Shown here one piece after another: positions 8,576 to 18,200 of a stretch of DNA of 64,000 nt. The notes under the pieces were generated by a model. The model had not been told where the DNA came from. It did no database searches and saw only the letters and a program-made list of their open reading frames with translations. Each line of letters starts with the position of its first letter. Within the stretch, counting starts at the first letter, position 1. Both the position numbers and the translations under genes were made by a program. Source of the DNA: Byssovorax sp. (GTDB lineage: Bacteria; Myxococcota_A; Polyangia; Polyangiales; Polyangiaceae); NCBI GenBank assembly GCA_025362495.1, contig JANYGI010000220.1:30285-94284 (forward strand), written 5' to 3'.

Positions 8576-9607
8576 TCACAACCCCTGATTGAAGCGCAGC
8601 GAGCTCAGGAATCTGAGGGCGCTCTCGTCGCTGGCGATCTCGGTGGTCTTCGCGCCTATGGCCACCTGGTAGAGGCGATCGCCGGCGACGAAGACGCGAA
8701 AATGCATCTCCTTGACGGGGGCGCTCGTCGCGCAAAGCACGTCGCGCCCGCGGGTGTCGTCGAGCGTGATCGGCGTTATCGCGTGGATGACGTTGCCCTC
8801 GGTGTGGCCGAGCGCCTGGGCCGCGTCGTCGAGCAGCTGATCCGGTGTCTTGGCCGCGCGCACCGACGCGGCGATCGGGGTCATCGCGACGTAATAGACG
8901 ACCTCGCCGACCCCGCCGAGATAATAGCCGTGCATCCGCGTCTCCCCCTGCCCCGGCAGCGTCGGTATGGTGATGGGAAGGACGGCGTCCGGGAGGGCAA
9001 CGGTGCAGTTGAGGTCGGGGACGGACACGAGCTGAAACGGCAGATCGAGCCGGAACGAATCGAAAAACCGGGTGGCGTCGGCGACGGGCAGCTCGCCCGC
9101 CGGGGCGTCGACGTGCAGGATGAACAGGGATTTTCCGGCGATCACGACGCGCTCCGAGACCGCGTGGCCCTCCTTCGAGATGCCTTTGAACGCGATGCCC
9201 CGGAACCCGCCCACGCGCAGCGGATCGCGCGAGTCGACGCTCTTCAGCGTCGACGGCATGTTGTTGAGCGCCGTCTCGTCGTCGTTGCGATCGGGCGTCA
9301 CCGTGTCGAGCCGCGAGAACGTGAACTGAACGTGGTGGTTCGCCTCGTCCGCGGCGATCATGGCCGTACGAAGGAGCCAGTCGGAGCGGGGCTTGGCGAG
9401 GTACATCGACTGTTCCACCGGTACGCCGGGGAGCTCCAGAGTGGCTCCGAGCTGAGGCAAGCGCACGGCGCGCCAGCGGAGATCGACGGGCGGCGCCGGG
9501 GGCGCGAGGACCGGCGCCGAGGGCGAGGCCGGCGGCGGTCCGGCGGCGCACGCGGCGAGCGAGAGCGCCGCGGCGAGCGCGGACGCGAGGTGGACGAGCC
9601 GGCTCAC
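8576..9607 (-). CDS. Lipoprotein of unknown function, linked to M16-like pair
   Basis: A GTG start at 9607 overlaps the TGA of the upstream M16-like gene (GTGA), indicating translational coupling. The 343-residue product begins with a signal peptide and the lipobox LAAC. The remainder holds two similar-looking beta-rich halves without a family I can name. Because it is coupled to two secreted, catalytically degenerate M16 proteins, it may anchor or complete that complex. A longer in-frame reading to 9739 overlaps the neighbour and is not credible. Confidence 0.8.
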   Translation of the reverse strand: MSRLVHLASALAAALSLAACAAGPPPASPSAPVLAPPAPPVDLRWRAVRLPQLGATLELPGVPVEQSMYLAKPRSDWLLRTAMIAADEANHHVQFTFSRLDTVTPDRNDDETALNNMPSTLKSVDSRDPLRVGGFRGIAFKGISKEGHAVSERVVIAGKSLFILHVDAPAGELPVADATRFFDSFRLDLPFQLVSVPDLNCTVALPDAVLPITIPTLPGQGETRMHGYYLGGVGEVVYYVAMTPIAASVRAAKTPDQLLDDAAQALGHTEGNVIHAITPITLDDTRGRDVLCATSAPVKEMHFRVFVAGDRLYQVAIGAKTTEIASDESALRFLSSLRFNQGL

Positions 9608-11121
9608 TTCGAGGCTCCTTTGGCGGGCGGAGGGGCGTGAATGATCTTCGCTTTGCCGAGGCCGAGCGCCTCGATCGCGGCCTTCTCGACGGCCACCGGT
9701 CCGACGGCGACGAGGAGCGCGCGCTCGGGCGCGAGCCACTGCTGCGCGAACGCCACGACGGCGCGCGGCTCGAGGTTCGCGAGCCCGCGAAAGAACCGCT
9801 CGTCGTCGACGATCGTGGCGCGAGGCCCGAGGTAATGAAGCTTGTCGGCCAGGGCCGCGCCGCCGTCGAAGGAGCGCGCGAGATCGCCGCTGACCCAGGA
9901 TCGCAGCGTCTGCGCGTCGGCGGCGCTGAGCGGCGCGGCGCCGAGGGCCGCGACATCGGCGAGCAGGAGCTTCAGCGCCGGCGCGGCTCCGCCGACCGGA
10001 GCGATCGTGGCGAGCTGAAATGTGCCGTGATGCGCGTCGAGGTCGATGCGCATCGCGGCTTGCTGGAGGGGCGACGGCTCACCGCCGTTCGAGCGCTCGC
10101 TCCAGCGCCCGCCGAGCTCGTAGTCGATCGCGTAGAGCGTCGACGTGTCGGGCGAGGCGATCGGCGGGACCGGGTAGGCGATCCCGATCTCGACCTCGGT
10201 CCGCGTGGGATCGTCGATCAGCACGACGCCGTGAGGCTGCGACGACGGCTTCGCGGGCGCGGCGGGAGGAGGGGCTTTCTCGGTCGTCGCTGGCCAGCGC
10301 GCGGCGACGCGATCGAGCGTGGCGCGAAGCTCGGGCAGCGCGATATCGCCGACGATCGTGAACGTCAGCGCTTCGGGGCGGCGCGCGGCGCGGGCTCGCG
10401 CGAGATCGGCCAGCGTGACCTTGGCGAGCGCCGCGGCGGGCGTGGTGGGCCCGTCGTGCGCCGGATCGCTCGCGGGGTAGAGCAGCCCGTCGACGACGCG
10501 CTTCATGCGGTCGCGGAGAGTCTCGTTCGCGATGCCGTCGACGCGTCGCTTCCGCACGTCGGCGAGGCGCGCGGCCGTGGGCGCGCCGTCGCGGAGCGCG
10601 CTCATCAGCGTGACGAGCACCGGCTCGAGGCGCGTCGGGACGAGGTCGGCGACGAGGTTCACGCCGAAGACGTCACACCACATGCCTTTGATGTGGACCT
10701 CCAGCGCCGTGAGCTCGTCGGCGAGGGGACGATCGCCTCCGCCGGACACCTGCAGCAGCGACGCGCAGAGCAGATCGGACGCGGGCGATCGCGGCGAAGC
10801 GAGGAGCACCGCGAGGTGCACGAGCGGCAGGTCGTGTCGCTCGACGACCTGCGCGCGCGCGCCGTTGGCGAGGGCCATCGCCGTCACGGCGGGGAACGTG
10901 AACGTGGTCGGCGCGCCCGGGCCAAAGGGCTCGAGCGCGGGCGGGCGCGTGCGAAAATCCGCGTCGGTCGCCGCGGCGCCGAGGAGCAGCGGCGCCGCGG
11001 TGGGCGCGGGCGCGGGCGCGACGAGCGCGGGCAGCGTCGATTCGGGCGCGACCGGCGCGACGACCGGCGAGCAACCGAGCAGCGCGAGCGTGACGAAGAG
11101 GAGCGAGCAGGGTCGTCGCAT
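9604..11121 (-). CDS. M16-peptidase-like lipoprotein lacking the zinc motif
   Basis: A 505-residue protein with a signal peptide ending LLGC, typical of a lipoprotein. The body follows the M16 (insulinase/pitrilysin-like) two-domain pattern: an N-terminal half with LPLVHLAVLL, a TFTIVGDI-type strand, and a C-terminal half with a TEVEIGIAYP strand. The HxxEH zinc-binding motif expected near the N terminus is absent; SDLLCASLL stands in its place. It starts 3 nt after the other M16-like gene and overlaps the following lipoprotein gene by 4 nt. It is probably a structural partner, not a protease. Confidence 0.85.
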   Translation of the reverse strand: MRRPCSLLFVTLALLGCSPVVAPVAPESTLPALVAPAPAPTAAPLLLGAAATDADFRTRPPALEPFGPGAPTTFTFPAVTAMALANGARAQVVERHDLPLVHLAVLLASPRSPASDLLCASLLQVSGGGDRPLADELTALEVHIKGMWCDVFGVNLVADLVPTRLEPVLVTLMSALRDGAPTAARLADVRKRRVDGIANETLRDRMKRVVDGLLYPASDPAHDGPTTPAAALAKVTLADLARARAARRPEALTFTIVGDIALPELRATLDRVAARWPATTEKAPPPAAPAKPSSQPHGVVLIDDPTRTEVEIGIAYPVPPIASPDTSTLYAIDYELGGRWSERSNGGEPSPLQQAAMRIDLDAHHGTFQLATIAPVGGAAPALKLLLADVAALGAAPLSAADAQTLRSWVSGDLARSFDGGAALADKLHYLGPRATIVDDERFFRGLANLEPRAVVAFAQQWLAPERALLVAVGPVAVEKAAIEALGLGKAKIIHAPPPAKGASK

Positions 11122-11124
11122 GGC

Positions 11125-12513
11125 TCAACGACCTGCCGACAGCGGACGCGAAGAAGCCGCAGCGTCGCGAGGATTTCCGGTGATCACGACGCGACGATCG
11201 GCCGGGAGGAACGCGCGCGTGGTCCGCTGCAGCGCCGCGCCGTCGACGTGGGCGTAGGCCGAGATCAGGCGAGCGAGACCGCCGGAGCCGCCGACCGCGA
11301 GCACCGCGAGCGCCCGCGAGCGATCGGCGATCGCGTCGTGCTGGCTCGCCAGACGCAACAGGATTGAATCACGCGCGCTGGCGATCTCCGCGTCCGAAGG
11401 CGCGCCGTCACGCAGGCGCGCGAGCTCGACGTCGACGAGCTTGATCACCTCGGCGGGCGTGCTCGTCGCGGCGACCTTGACCGTCACCGTGAACACGCTG
11501 GCGCGGTGGAGCGAGCGCTCGTGCGCGCCCACGTCGGCCGCGGCGTGCTGTCCGCCCACGAGGACGTGCCCGAGGCGCTCCTCGAGGATCCACGCGAGCA
11601 CGTCGAGCCGGAGATCGTCGTCGTCGTAGAGCGCGGGCGTCGGCCACGCGAGCAGCACCGTCGAACGCGCGCCGTCGATGGTCACGACCGAGCGGCGCTC
11701 GGCGGTGAGATCGGCTCGCGGCGGATCGGTCGCTGCCGCCGGAGCCGCCGCCGGGAGCGCGCCGAAGTACTCCGCGATCAGCGGCTTCACCGTCGCCGGA
11801 GCGAAGTCGCCCGCGAGCGATATCGTCGCGTTTCCAGCCTGATAGAGGCGATGCATCTGCGCCCGCGTGTCGGCCACGGTGAGCCCGTCGAGCTCGGGCT
11901 TGCCCGCCGCGAACGTGCGCGGATAGGCGTGCAGCGGGCCGAAGATCGTCGACTCGGCGGCGGCGAGCTCGGCGGCGAACGGGACCGCGTCGCGCCGCCG
12001 CTGCGCGTCGATGGCGGCGCGGCGTCCGCGATCGATCTGATCGTCCGAGAGGCCGTCGGTGGCGAACCCCATGCGGTCACCCTCGATCCAGAGCGCCAGC
12101 GGCAGCGCGTGCGAAGGGACGGCCACGGTGAGCACCGCGTGCTCGGTGAAGGTCTCGGCGCGGATCTGGAACGGGTGGATCGTCAACGCCTGGAACAGCG
12201 AAGGGCGCGCGTCGCCGCGAGGGAGGTGGCGAGTCGCGGCCGTCTCGAGGACCCACCCGATCACGTCGGCGAGGCCGCGGCGCCCCTGCGGATCATCGGC
12301 GCGCCCCGCGCGGTAGAGCACGGTGATCGCGACGAGCGGCGCGCGGTGATCCTCGTCGAGGACGACCTGGAGCCCGTTCGGCAAGGCGTAGGTGTCGCGG
12401 TGCGTGCCGACGCTCACCGGCGTCGCAGGCTCGGCCGACGCGCGGTGAGGGACCAGGACGAGGGGCGCGACGAGGGCAACGGCGCGCGCGAGCCGCCGGT
12501 AGACAGACAACAT
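11125..12513 (-). CDS. M16-peptidase-like secreted protein, zinc motif degenerate
   Basis: The start at 12513 gives a clear signal peptide ending RASA at residue 27; a longer reading to 12579 would bury it. The 462-residue product is M16-like: YALPNGLQVVL at 42-52, VAITVLYRAG at 61-70, then GLADVIGW where active members read GxxHxxEH. The His, Glu and His positions read Asp83, Gly86 and Trp87, so it should not bind zinc. In many bacterial M16 pairs one partner is inactive; here both appear to be. The second M16-like gene begins 3 nt downstream. Confidence 0.85.
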   Translation of the reverse strand: MLSVYRRLARAVALVAPLVLVPHRASAEPATPVSVGTHRDTYALPNGLQVVLDEDHRAPLVAITVLYRAGRADDPQGRRGLADVIGWVLETAATRHLPRGDARPSLFQALTIHPFQIRAETFTEHAVLTVAVPSHALPLALWIEGDRMGFATDGLSDDQIDRGRRAAIDAQRRRDAVPFAAELAAAESTIFGPLHAYPRTFAAGKPELDGLTVADTRAQMHRLYQAGNATISLAGDFAPATVKPLIAEYFGALPAAAPAAATDPPRADLTAERRSVVTIDGARSTVLLAWPTPALYDDDDLRLDVLAWILEERLGHVLVGGQHAAADVGAHERSLHRASVFTVTVKVAATSTPAEVIKLVDVELARLRDGAPSDAEIASARDSILLRLASQHDAIADRSRALAVLAVGGSGGLARLISAYAHVDGAALQRTTRAFLPADRRVVITGNPRDAAASSRPLSAGR

Positions 12514-12665
12514 GAAACCTCGAACGGGTACACCCGCGGCGTCCATCACGCGCAGCCTGCCCCGATGGAGCGCCGACACTACCAGAACGACCGAGCGGCC
12601 TGCGCCTCCGCGCGATCCCGGCCCTTGCGCGGCGCGCCCGTAACCGGCTATTTCCGGGGTAGGCG

Positions 12666-13739
12666 ATGATCTGCACGAAGTGCCACCGGAGGTTCAGCGA
12701 GGAGCACCAGTTCTGCCCACACGACGGGGAGAAGCTCGCTGCGGGCCTCGATATCAAGCGGATCCGCAGCAAGCCCACCGAGCGCGCCGGCGAGGTGATA
12801 GCCGGGCGCTATCAGGTGCGCGGGCTGCTCGGCAAAGGCGGCATGGCCCAGGTCTTCCTCGCCCTCGACAAGCAAACGGGCGAGCCGGTGGCCCTCAAGC
12901 TGCTCGACGCCGGATCGGTGAAGCAGCCCGAGCTGCGCGCGCGATTTCTCCTCGAAGCGAAGGCCGCCGCGCAGATCACCCACCCTGCCATCGTGCGGAT
13001 CCTCGACGTCGGTCTGCGCGACGACGGCACGCCGTGGCTGGCGACCGAGTTCCTCTTCGGCGAGTCGCTGGGCGAGTGGCTGCGACGCGAGCGCGTGATG
13101 GCGCCGCCCACCGCGATCGCCGTGCTCCGCCCCATCGCGCTGGCGCTCGGCGCGGCGCACCGGGCGGGCGTCATTCACCGCGACGTGAAGCCCGACAACG
13201 TGCTCCTGCTCGGCGAACGCAACGCCTTTCATGACGTGAAGCTCGTCGATTTCGGCTTCGCGCGCCTCGTCGGCGAGAAGGGGATGACGCAGGCGGGCGT
13301 CGCCGTCGGCACCATCGAGTACATGGCGCCGGAGCAGGCCGTGAGCGACGCGCCCGACGCGCGCACTGACGTCTACGCGCTCGGCGTGCTGATGTTTCGC
13401 CTGCTCTCGGGGCGCCTCCCGTTCCAGGGCCGCACCGAGCCCGAGACGCTCGCACACCACCTGATCACGCCCGCGCCGTCACCCGCGCTCGGCTCTGCGG
13501 GGCTGGCCCCGGGCCTCGAGGCGATCCTCCTCCGCGCCCTGCGCAAGCGGCCGGACAACCGCTATCCCTCGATGGAGACCCTCGTCGACGATCTCGATCG
13601 CGTCGCCGCCGGCCACCCGCCGCGGATCGCGCTCCAGCCGCCCAACGCGCCCGACGCCTATTCGCCGGTGACACCGTTCGCCATCACCGCCGCCAAGTTC
13701 CTTTACAAGAAGCTCGGCTTGAACCCCACCGTGATCTGA
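12666..13739 (+). CDS. Ser/Thr protein kinase with N-terminal zinc ribbon
   Basis: A 357-residue protein. The first 25 residues hold CxxC (3, 6) and FCPHDG (17-21), the short zinc-ribbon-like start typical of a class of myxobacterial kinases. The kinase domain follows: glycine loop GKGGMA, Lys78, HRDVKPDN at 171-178, DFG at 195-197 and APEQA after that. There is no membrane helix, and the C-terminal 60 residues are Pro-rich. The gene lies 14 nt before threonine synthase on the same strand and is divergent from the M16-like operon. Whether the pairing with threonine synthase is functional or incidental is unknown. Confidence 0.92.
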   Translation: MICTKCHRRFSEEHQFCPHDGEKLAAGLDIKRIRSKPTERAGEVIAGRYQVRGLLGKGGMAQVFLALDKQTGEPVALKLLDAGSVKQPELRARFLLEAKAAAQITHPAIVRILDVGLRDDGTPWLATEFLFGESLGEWLRRERVMAPPTAIAVLRPIALALGAAHRAGVIHRDVKPDNVLLLGERNAFHDVKLVDFGFARLVGEKGMTQAGVAVGTIEYMAPEQAVSDAPDARTDVYALGVLMFRLLSGRLPFQGRTEPETLAHHLITPAPSPALGSAGLAPGLEAILLRALRKRPDNRYPSMETLVDDLDRVAAGHPPRIALQPPNAPDAYSPVTPFAITAAKFLYKKLGLNPTVI

Positions 13740-13753
13740 TCGAAGGCCCCAAC

Positions 13754-15097
13754 GTGACTCACTCCGCCTCGTTTCGTTGCCTCTCCGGGTGTGAAGGCTC
13801 CTATCCGCTCACCCAGGCCATCTATCGTTGCCCGAAGTGCGAGGGGCTGCTCGACGTCGAGCACGACACGGAGGCGCTCTCCTCGCGCAGCGCCGCCGCG
13901 TGGATGAAGCTCTTCGACGACCGCTACAAGCGCACGCTCTGGCCCTATGGATCGGGCGTCTGGGGCAAGCGCGAGTGGATCGCCCCCGAGGTCCCCGACG
14001 ACGCCATCGTCTCCATGGACGAGGGCGGGACCAACCTGTTCTGGGCCGAGCGCTACGGGAAGACTCTCGGCCTCGACGACGTGTGGGTCAAGCTCTGTGG
14101 TAACAGCCACACCGGCTCGTTCAAGGATCTCGGGATGACGGTGCTCGTCTCCGTGGTCCGCCACGCGATTCAAAAGGGCCTGGAGGTGCGCGCCATCGCC
14201 TGCGCCTCGACCGGCGACACGTCGGCTTCGCTCGCGGCCTACGGCGCCGCCGCGGGGCTCCCCGTCGTCGTGCTCTTGCCGAAGGGCAAGGTCTCGACGG
14301 CGCAGCTCGTCCAGCCCATCGCCTCGGGCGCGCTCGTGCTCTCGCTCGACACCGACTTCGACGGCTGCATGTCCATCGTCCAGAAGCTCGCCGCGAGCGG
14401 GACGGTGTACCTCGCCAACTCGATGAACTCGCTGCGGATCGAGGGGCAAAAGACGGTGGCGATCGAGATCGTCCAGCAGTTCGACTGGACCGTGCCCGAG
14501 TGGATCATCCTGCCGAGCGGCAACCTCGGCAACGCGTACGCCCTCTACGCGGGCTTCAAAATGATGAAGAATCTCGGCCTGATCAGCCGCTATCCGCGCC
14601 TCTGCGTGGCCCAGGCCGCGCACGCCAACCCCATGTACCAGGCCTGGAGCGGGGGCCACCGCGAGGTCACCCCGCAGAAGGCGCGCGAGACGCTGGCGAG
14701 CGCCATCCAGATTGGCAATCCCGTGAGCGCGCCGCGCGCGTTCAAGGCCCTCGAAGCGATGGATGGAGTCGTCGAGCAGGCCACGGAAGAAGAGCTGTGC
14801 GACGCCGCGGCGCGGGCCGACAAGACGGGGATGTACACCTGCCCGCACACCGCCGTCGCCCTGGTCGCGCTGGAGAAGCTGGCGAAGAAGGGGCTCGTGC
14901 AGAAGCGCGATCGCGTCGTCGTCGTCTCCACCGCGAGCGGCCTCAAGTTCACCGAGTTCAAGGTGCGGTATCACGACAAGACCCTGCCGGGGATCGCGTC
15001 CACCCACGCCAACCCGCCTCTGGATCTGGCCGCCGATTACGATCAGGTGCTGAAGGCGCTCGACGCGCACGCCAAGAGCCTCGCCGCGGCACGCTGA
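13754..15097 (+). CDS. thrC: Threonine synthase
   Basis: A 447-residue PLP enzyme converting O-phosphohomoserine to threonine. The N terminus carries a rubredoxin-like Cys set (C9, C13, CPKC at 26-29), as in the longer bacterial threonine synthases. The PLP-binding site is [11 protein letters not shown] with Lys124. Later segments such as the LPSGNLGN strand and the CxHTAVAL region fit the fold-type II family. The start is a GTG, 14 nt after the kinase stop, so the two genes are probably co-transcribed. A strong hairpin follows the gene. Confidence 0.93.
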   Translation: MTHSASFRCLSGCEGSYPLTQAIYRCPKCEGLLDVEHDTEALSSRSAAAWMKLFDDRYKRTLWPYGSGVWGKREWIAPEVPDDAIVSMDEGGTNLFWAERYGKTLGLDDVWVKLCGNSHTGSFKDLGMTVLVSVVRHAIQKGLEVRAIACASTGDTSASLAAYGAAAGLPVVVLLPKGKVSTAQLVQPIASGALVLSLDTDFDGCMSIVQKLAASGTVYLANSMNSLRIEGQKTVAIEIVQQFDWTVPEWIILPSGNLGNAYALYAGFKMMKNLGLISRYPRLCVAQAAHANPMYQAWSGGHREVTPQKARETLASAIQIGNPVSAPRAFKALEAMDGVVEQATEEELCDAAARADKTGMYTCPHTAVALVALEKLAKKGLVQKRDRVVVVSTASGLKFTEFKVRYHDKTLPGIASTHANPPLDLAADYDQVLKALDAHAKSLAAAR

Positions 15098-15116
15098 TCC
15101 GTCACCGCTGAGCCCC

Positions 15117-15154
15117 GCCGACGAGAGCGCCCCGGAGCAGGGCGACTCGTCGGC
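15117..15154 (+). terminator. Long hairpin after threonine synthase
   Basis: Outer arms GCCGACGAG and CTCGTCGGC (9 bp) enclose inner arms CGCCC and GGGCG, giving a long, nearly continuous GC-rich stem. It lies about 20 nt after the thrC stop, before the Rhs gene. No T-run follows, so it may act with Rho or slow the polymerase instead of being a classic intrinsic terminator. Confidence 0.5.
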
Positions 15155-15281
15155 CCGAGGCTCGCGTGGAGGCGCCGGCCGAGCGGCACGATTTGCCTGT
15201 GCGCGGCGCCGCGGCGCGGATAGATCTGATCGAGGAGGCGGCCCCCGCGGGCGGCCACGTACTCTTTTCCGAGGTGACGCG

Positions 15282-18200
15282 ATGGGCGACGTGACCGCCG
15301 TGATGATGGATGTCATCACCGAGAAGTCGGGGCACTCGGTGACGCCGATGGCCGTGAGCGTCTGCCTCACGCCCGCCGCGCCCGCGCCGCTGCCCATCCC
15401 CTATCCCGTCGTCGCCAGCTCGATCGAAGGCATCGGCGACGCTCCGATGCGCACCAAGGTCAACGGGGCGCTCATCGGCACGGTGGGATCGGTGCTGAAG
15501 ACGTGCCATGGCAACGAGCCTGGCACCCTCAAAGAGGTCGTCAGCCTCAACACCGCTGGACCGGTATTCATCATCATCGGCGCCCCCGTCGTGCTCTGCG
15601 AGCTCGGAATGATGGGGATCACGGGCTCGATGTGCATCTCCAACAAGGCTCCGACGCCCGGCGCCGGCGGCAGCGCCAGCGACGCGAGCGGCACCGGCGG
15701 CGCGGGCGGCGGCGGGGGTGAAGCCGGCGGCGGCGGCGGCGGCGACGGACACGGCCCCGGCGGGCCTGCGGGCGGCGGCGGCGCGGGCGGCGGCGGGAGC
15801 AACAGCGGCGCGGCCGGGCCGGGAAAGACCTCGGCCGCCCCCGAGGAGAAGTGCACCAAGGAAGGCCACCCGGTCGACGTCGCGACAGGGCATGTCATCG
15901 ACAGCGCCGTCGACCTCGATTTCCCGGGCGCGATACCGCTGCTCTGGGAGAGGCGGTATTCCTCGTCGCGCCGCGCCTCGCACGACGCCGCGCTCGGCCC
16001 CGGGTGGGCTCATGGCTTCGAGCAGCGGATAACAGAGGACGCGCGGATGATCACCCTGCGCGACGGCGAGGGCCGCTCGATCTATTTCGAGGTGGTGGGC
16101 CCGGGCGAGCGCACGTATCACCGGGCAGAGCGCCTGTTCCTTCGCCGCGAGCTCGACGGGAGCTTCCGCGTGGAGCACCCGCGCACCGGCCTCGTCCGCA
16201 CCTTCGTGGCCGCGCGCCCCGAGGGGGCCGCGCTGCTCCGATCGATCCACGACGCGTACGGCGACGCGATTACCCTCGACTACGAGGGCGAGCGCCTCCA
16301 GCGGCTCGTCGATACGGCCTCTCGCGAGGTGCTGGTCACCTGGGTGAAGAGCCGGATCGCGCGGCTCGAGGTGCGCGCGGAGGGGCGGCTCGAGCAGTGG
16401 GTCGATTATGCCTACTCCACGTCGGGAACGCTGCTGTCCGCGACTGACACGCTCGGGCACACCGACGAGTTCGAGTACGACCGCCACCACCGGATGATCG
16501 CCGCGACCCTGAAGAACGGGACCCGCTTCCAGTACGAGTACGAGGCCGACACCGGGCGCTGCGCGAAGACCTGGGGGCCGAACGGCCTCCACGCGATCGA
16601 GCTCGCCTTCGACCGGGCCACGCGCACGACGCAGATCGAGAGCGAAGAGCCGAAGATCTACACCTCGAACGAGCAAGGGCTCGTGGTGCGCGTGACGACG
16701 CCGGACGGCGTGCTCCTCGAAGAGAAGGCCTACGACGACGACGGGCTCCTCGTCGCCGAGACCAACGGCGCCGGCGAAGGCACCCAGCACTGGTACGACG
16801 AGCGCGGCAACCGGATCCGCACGGTCGACGCCGCGGGCGGCGTGACAGCGTGGGAGTACGTCGACGATCTCCCCTCGAAGCAGACCACGGCCGACGGCCT
16901 GATCACCACGTATACCCGGGACGCGAAGGGCGCGCTCACCGCGATCACCGTGCCTTCGGGGCTCGCGTACTCGTTCTCGTACGACAGCCACGGTCGGCTG
17001 ACTGCCATTCACGGCGCGAGCGGCCTCGTCCAGGGGTACGAGTACGACGCTCAGCACAACTGCGTCGCCGAGATCGACGCCCGCGGCGCTCGCTGGTCGT
17101 TTGCCCACGACGCCATGGGTCGCGCCGTGGTGCGCACCGATCCGCTCGGGCGCGTCACCCGCGTCGCCTACGACCGGCTCGGCCGCCCCATCTCGATCCG
17201 GCGGCCGGACGGCACCACGATCCAGGGGGCCTACGACGCGCTCGGCAACGTGGTTCGCTCGACGGACGCCCTCGGTCAAGTCACCACCATGGAGTACGCC
17301 GGCAGCGGCGTGCTCGCCGCGATGACGCTCCCGGACGGGCGAGCCTGGGCCTTCAAGTACACCGGTCACGAGCGGCTCCGGGAGATCAAGAATCCTCGCG
17401 GCGAAGTCCACGAGTTCGCCTACGACGAGAGCGGGCACGTCCGCCGCGAGAAGACGTTCGACGGCCGCGTCCTCGGGTACTCCTACGCCAGCAGCGGGCG
17501 CCTCGAACGGGTCGATTACCCCGACGCGACCTTCCGCGAGATCTCCCACGATCGCACCGGCAAGGTGGTGTTCGAGCGGTGGCCCGACGCGGAGATCAGC
17601 TATCAACGCGACCGGAGAGGCCGCCTCCTCGGAGCGTCGCTGGAGCGCCAGGGCGAGAAGGTCGTCACGCTCTTCGAACGCGACGCCCTCGGCCGCGTCG
17701 TCGTCGAGACCCAGGGTCACCGACGCATCCGCTATGCCCACGATGCGCGGGGCCGGCGGGTGAGCCGGATCATGCCCGATGGGGCGACCACCAGCTACGC
17801 GTACGACGAAGAGGACGCGCTCGCGATGGTCGAGCACGGAGGGCACCGGCTCGTCCTCGAACGCGACGCCGTCGGCCGGGAAATCAAGCGCGGCGCGGCC
17901 GACGGGCGGATTGAAATCGCCAGCGTCCACGATGCCCTCGATCGGATCATCGAGCAGCGCGCCGTGGCGCCGACGGTGGGCGGCGGCGTCCCGGCGATCC
18001 TCGTGCAGCGACAGTGGCAGTACGACAAGGGAGGCCGGCTCAAGCGCGTCGACGACGGTCGCTGGGGCGCGACGACGTACGATTACGACCGGACAGGGAG
18101 GCTCCTCGCAGGCCGCCGCGGCGACCACCGCGAGGTGTTCGGGTACGACGCGGCCGGCTCGCTGCAAAAGGCCCTGGAAGGCCTCGAGCCCGAGGCGACG

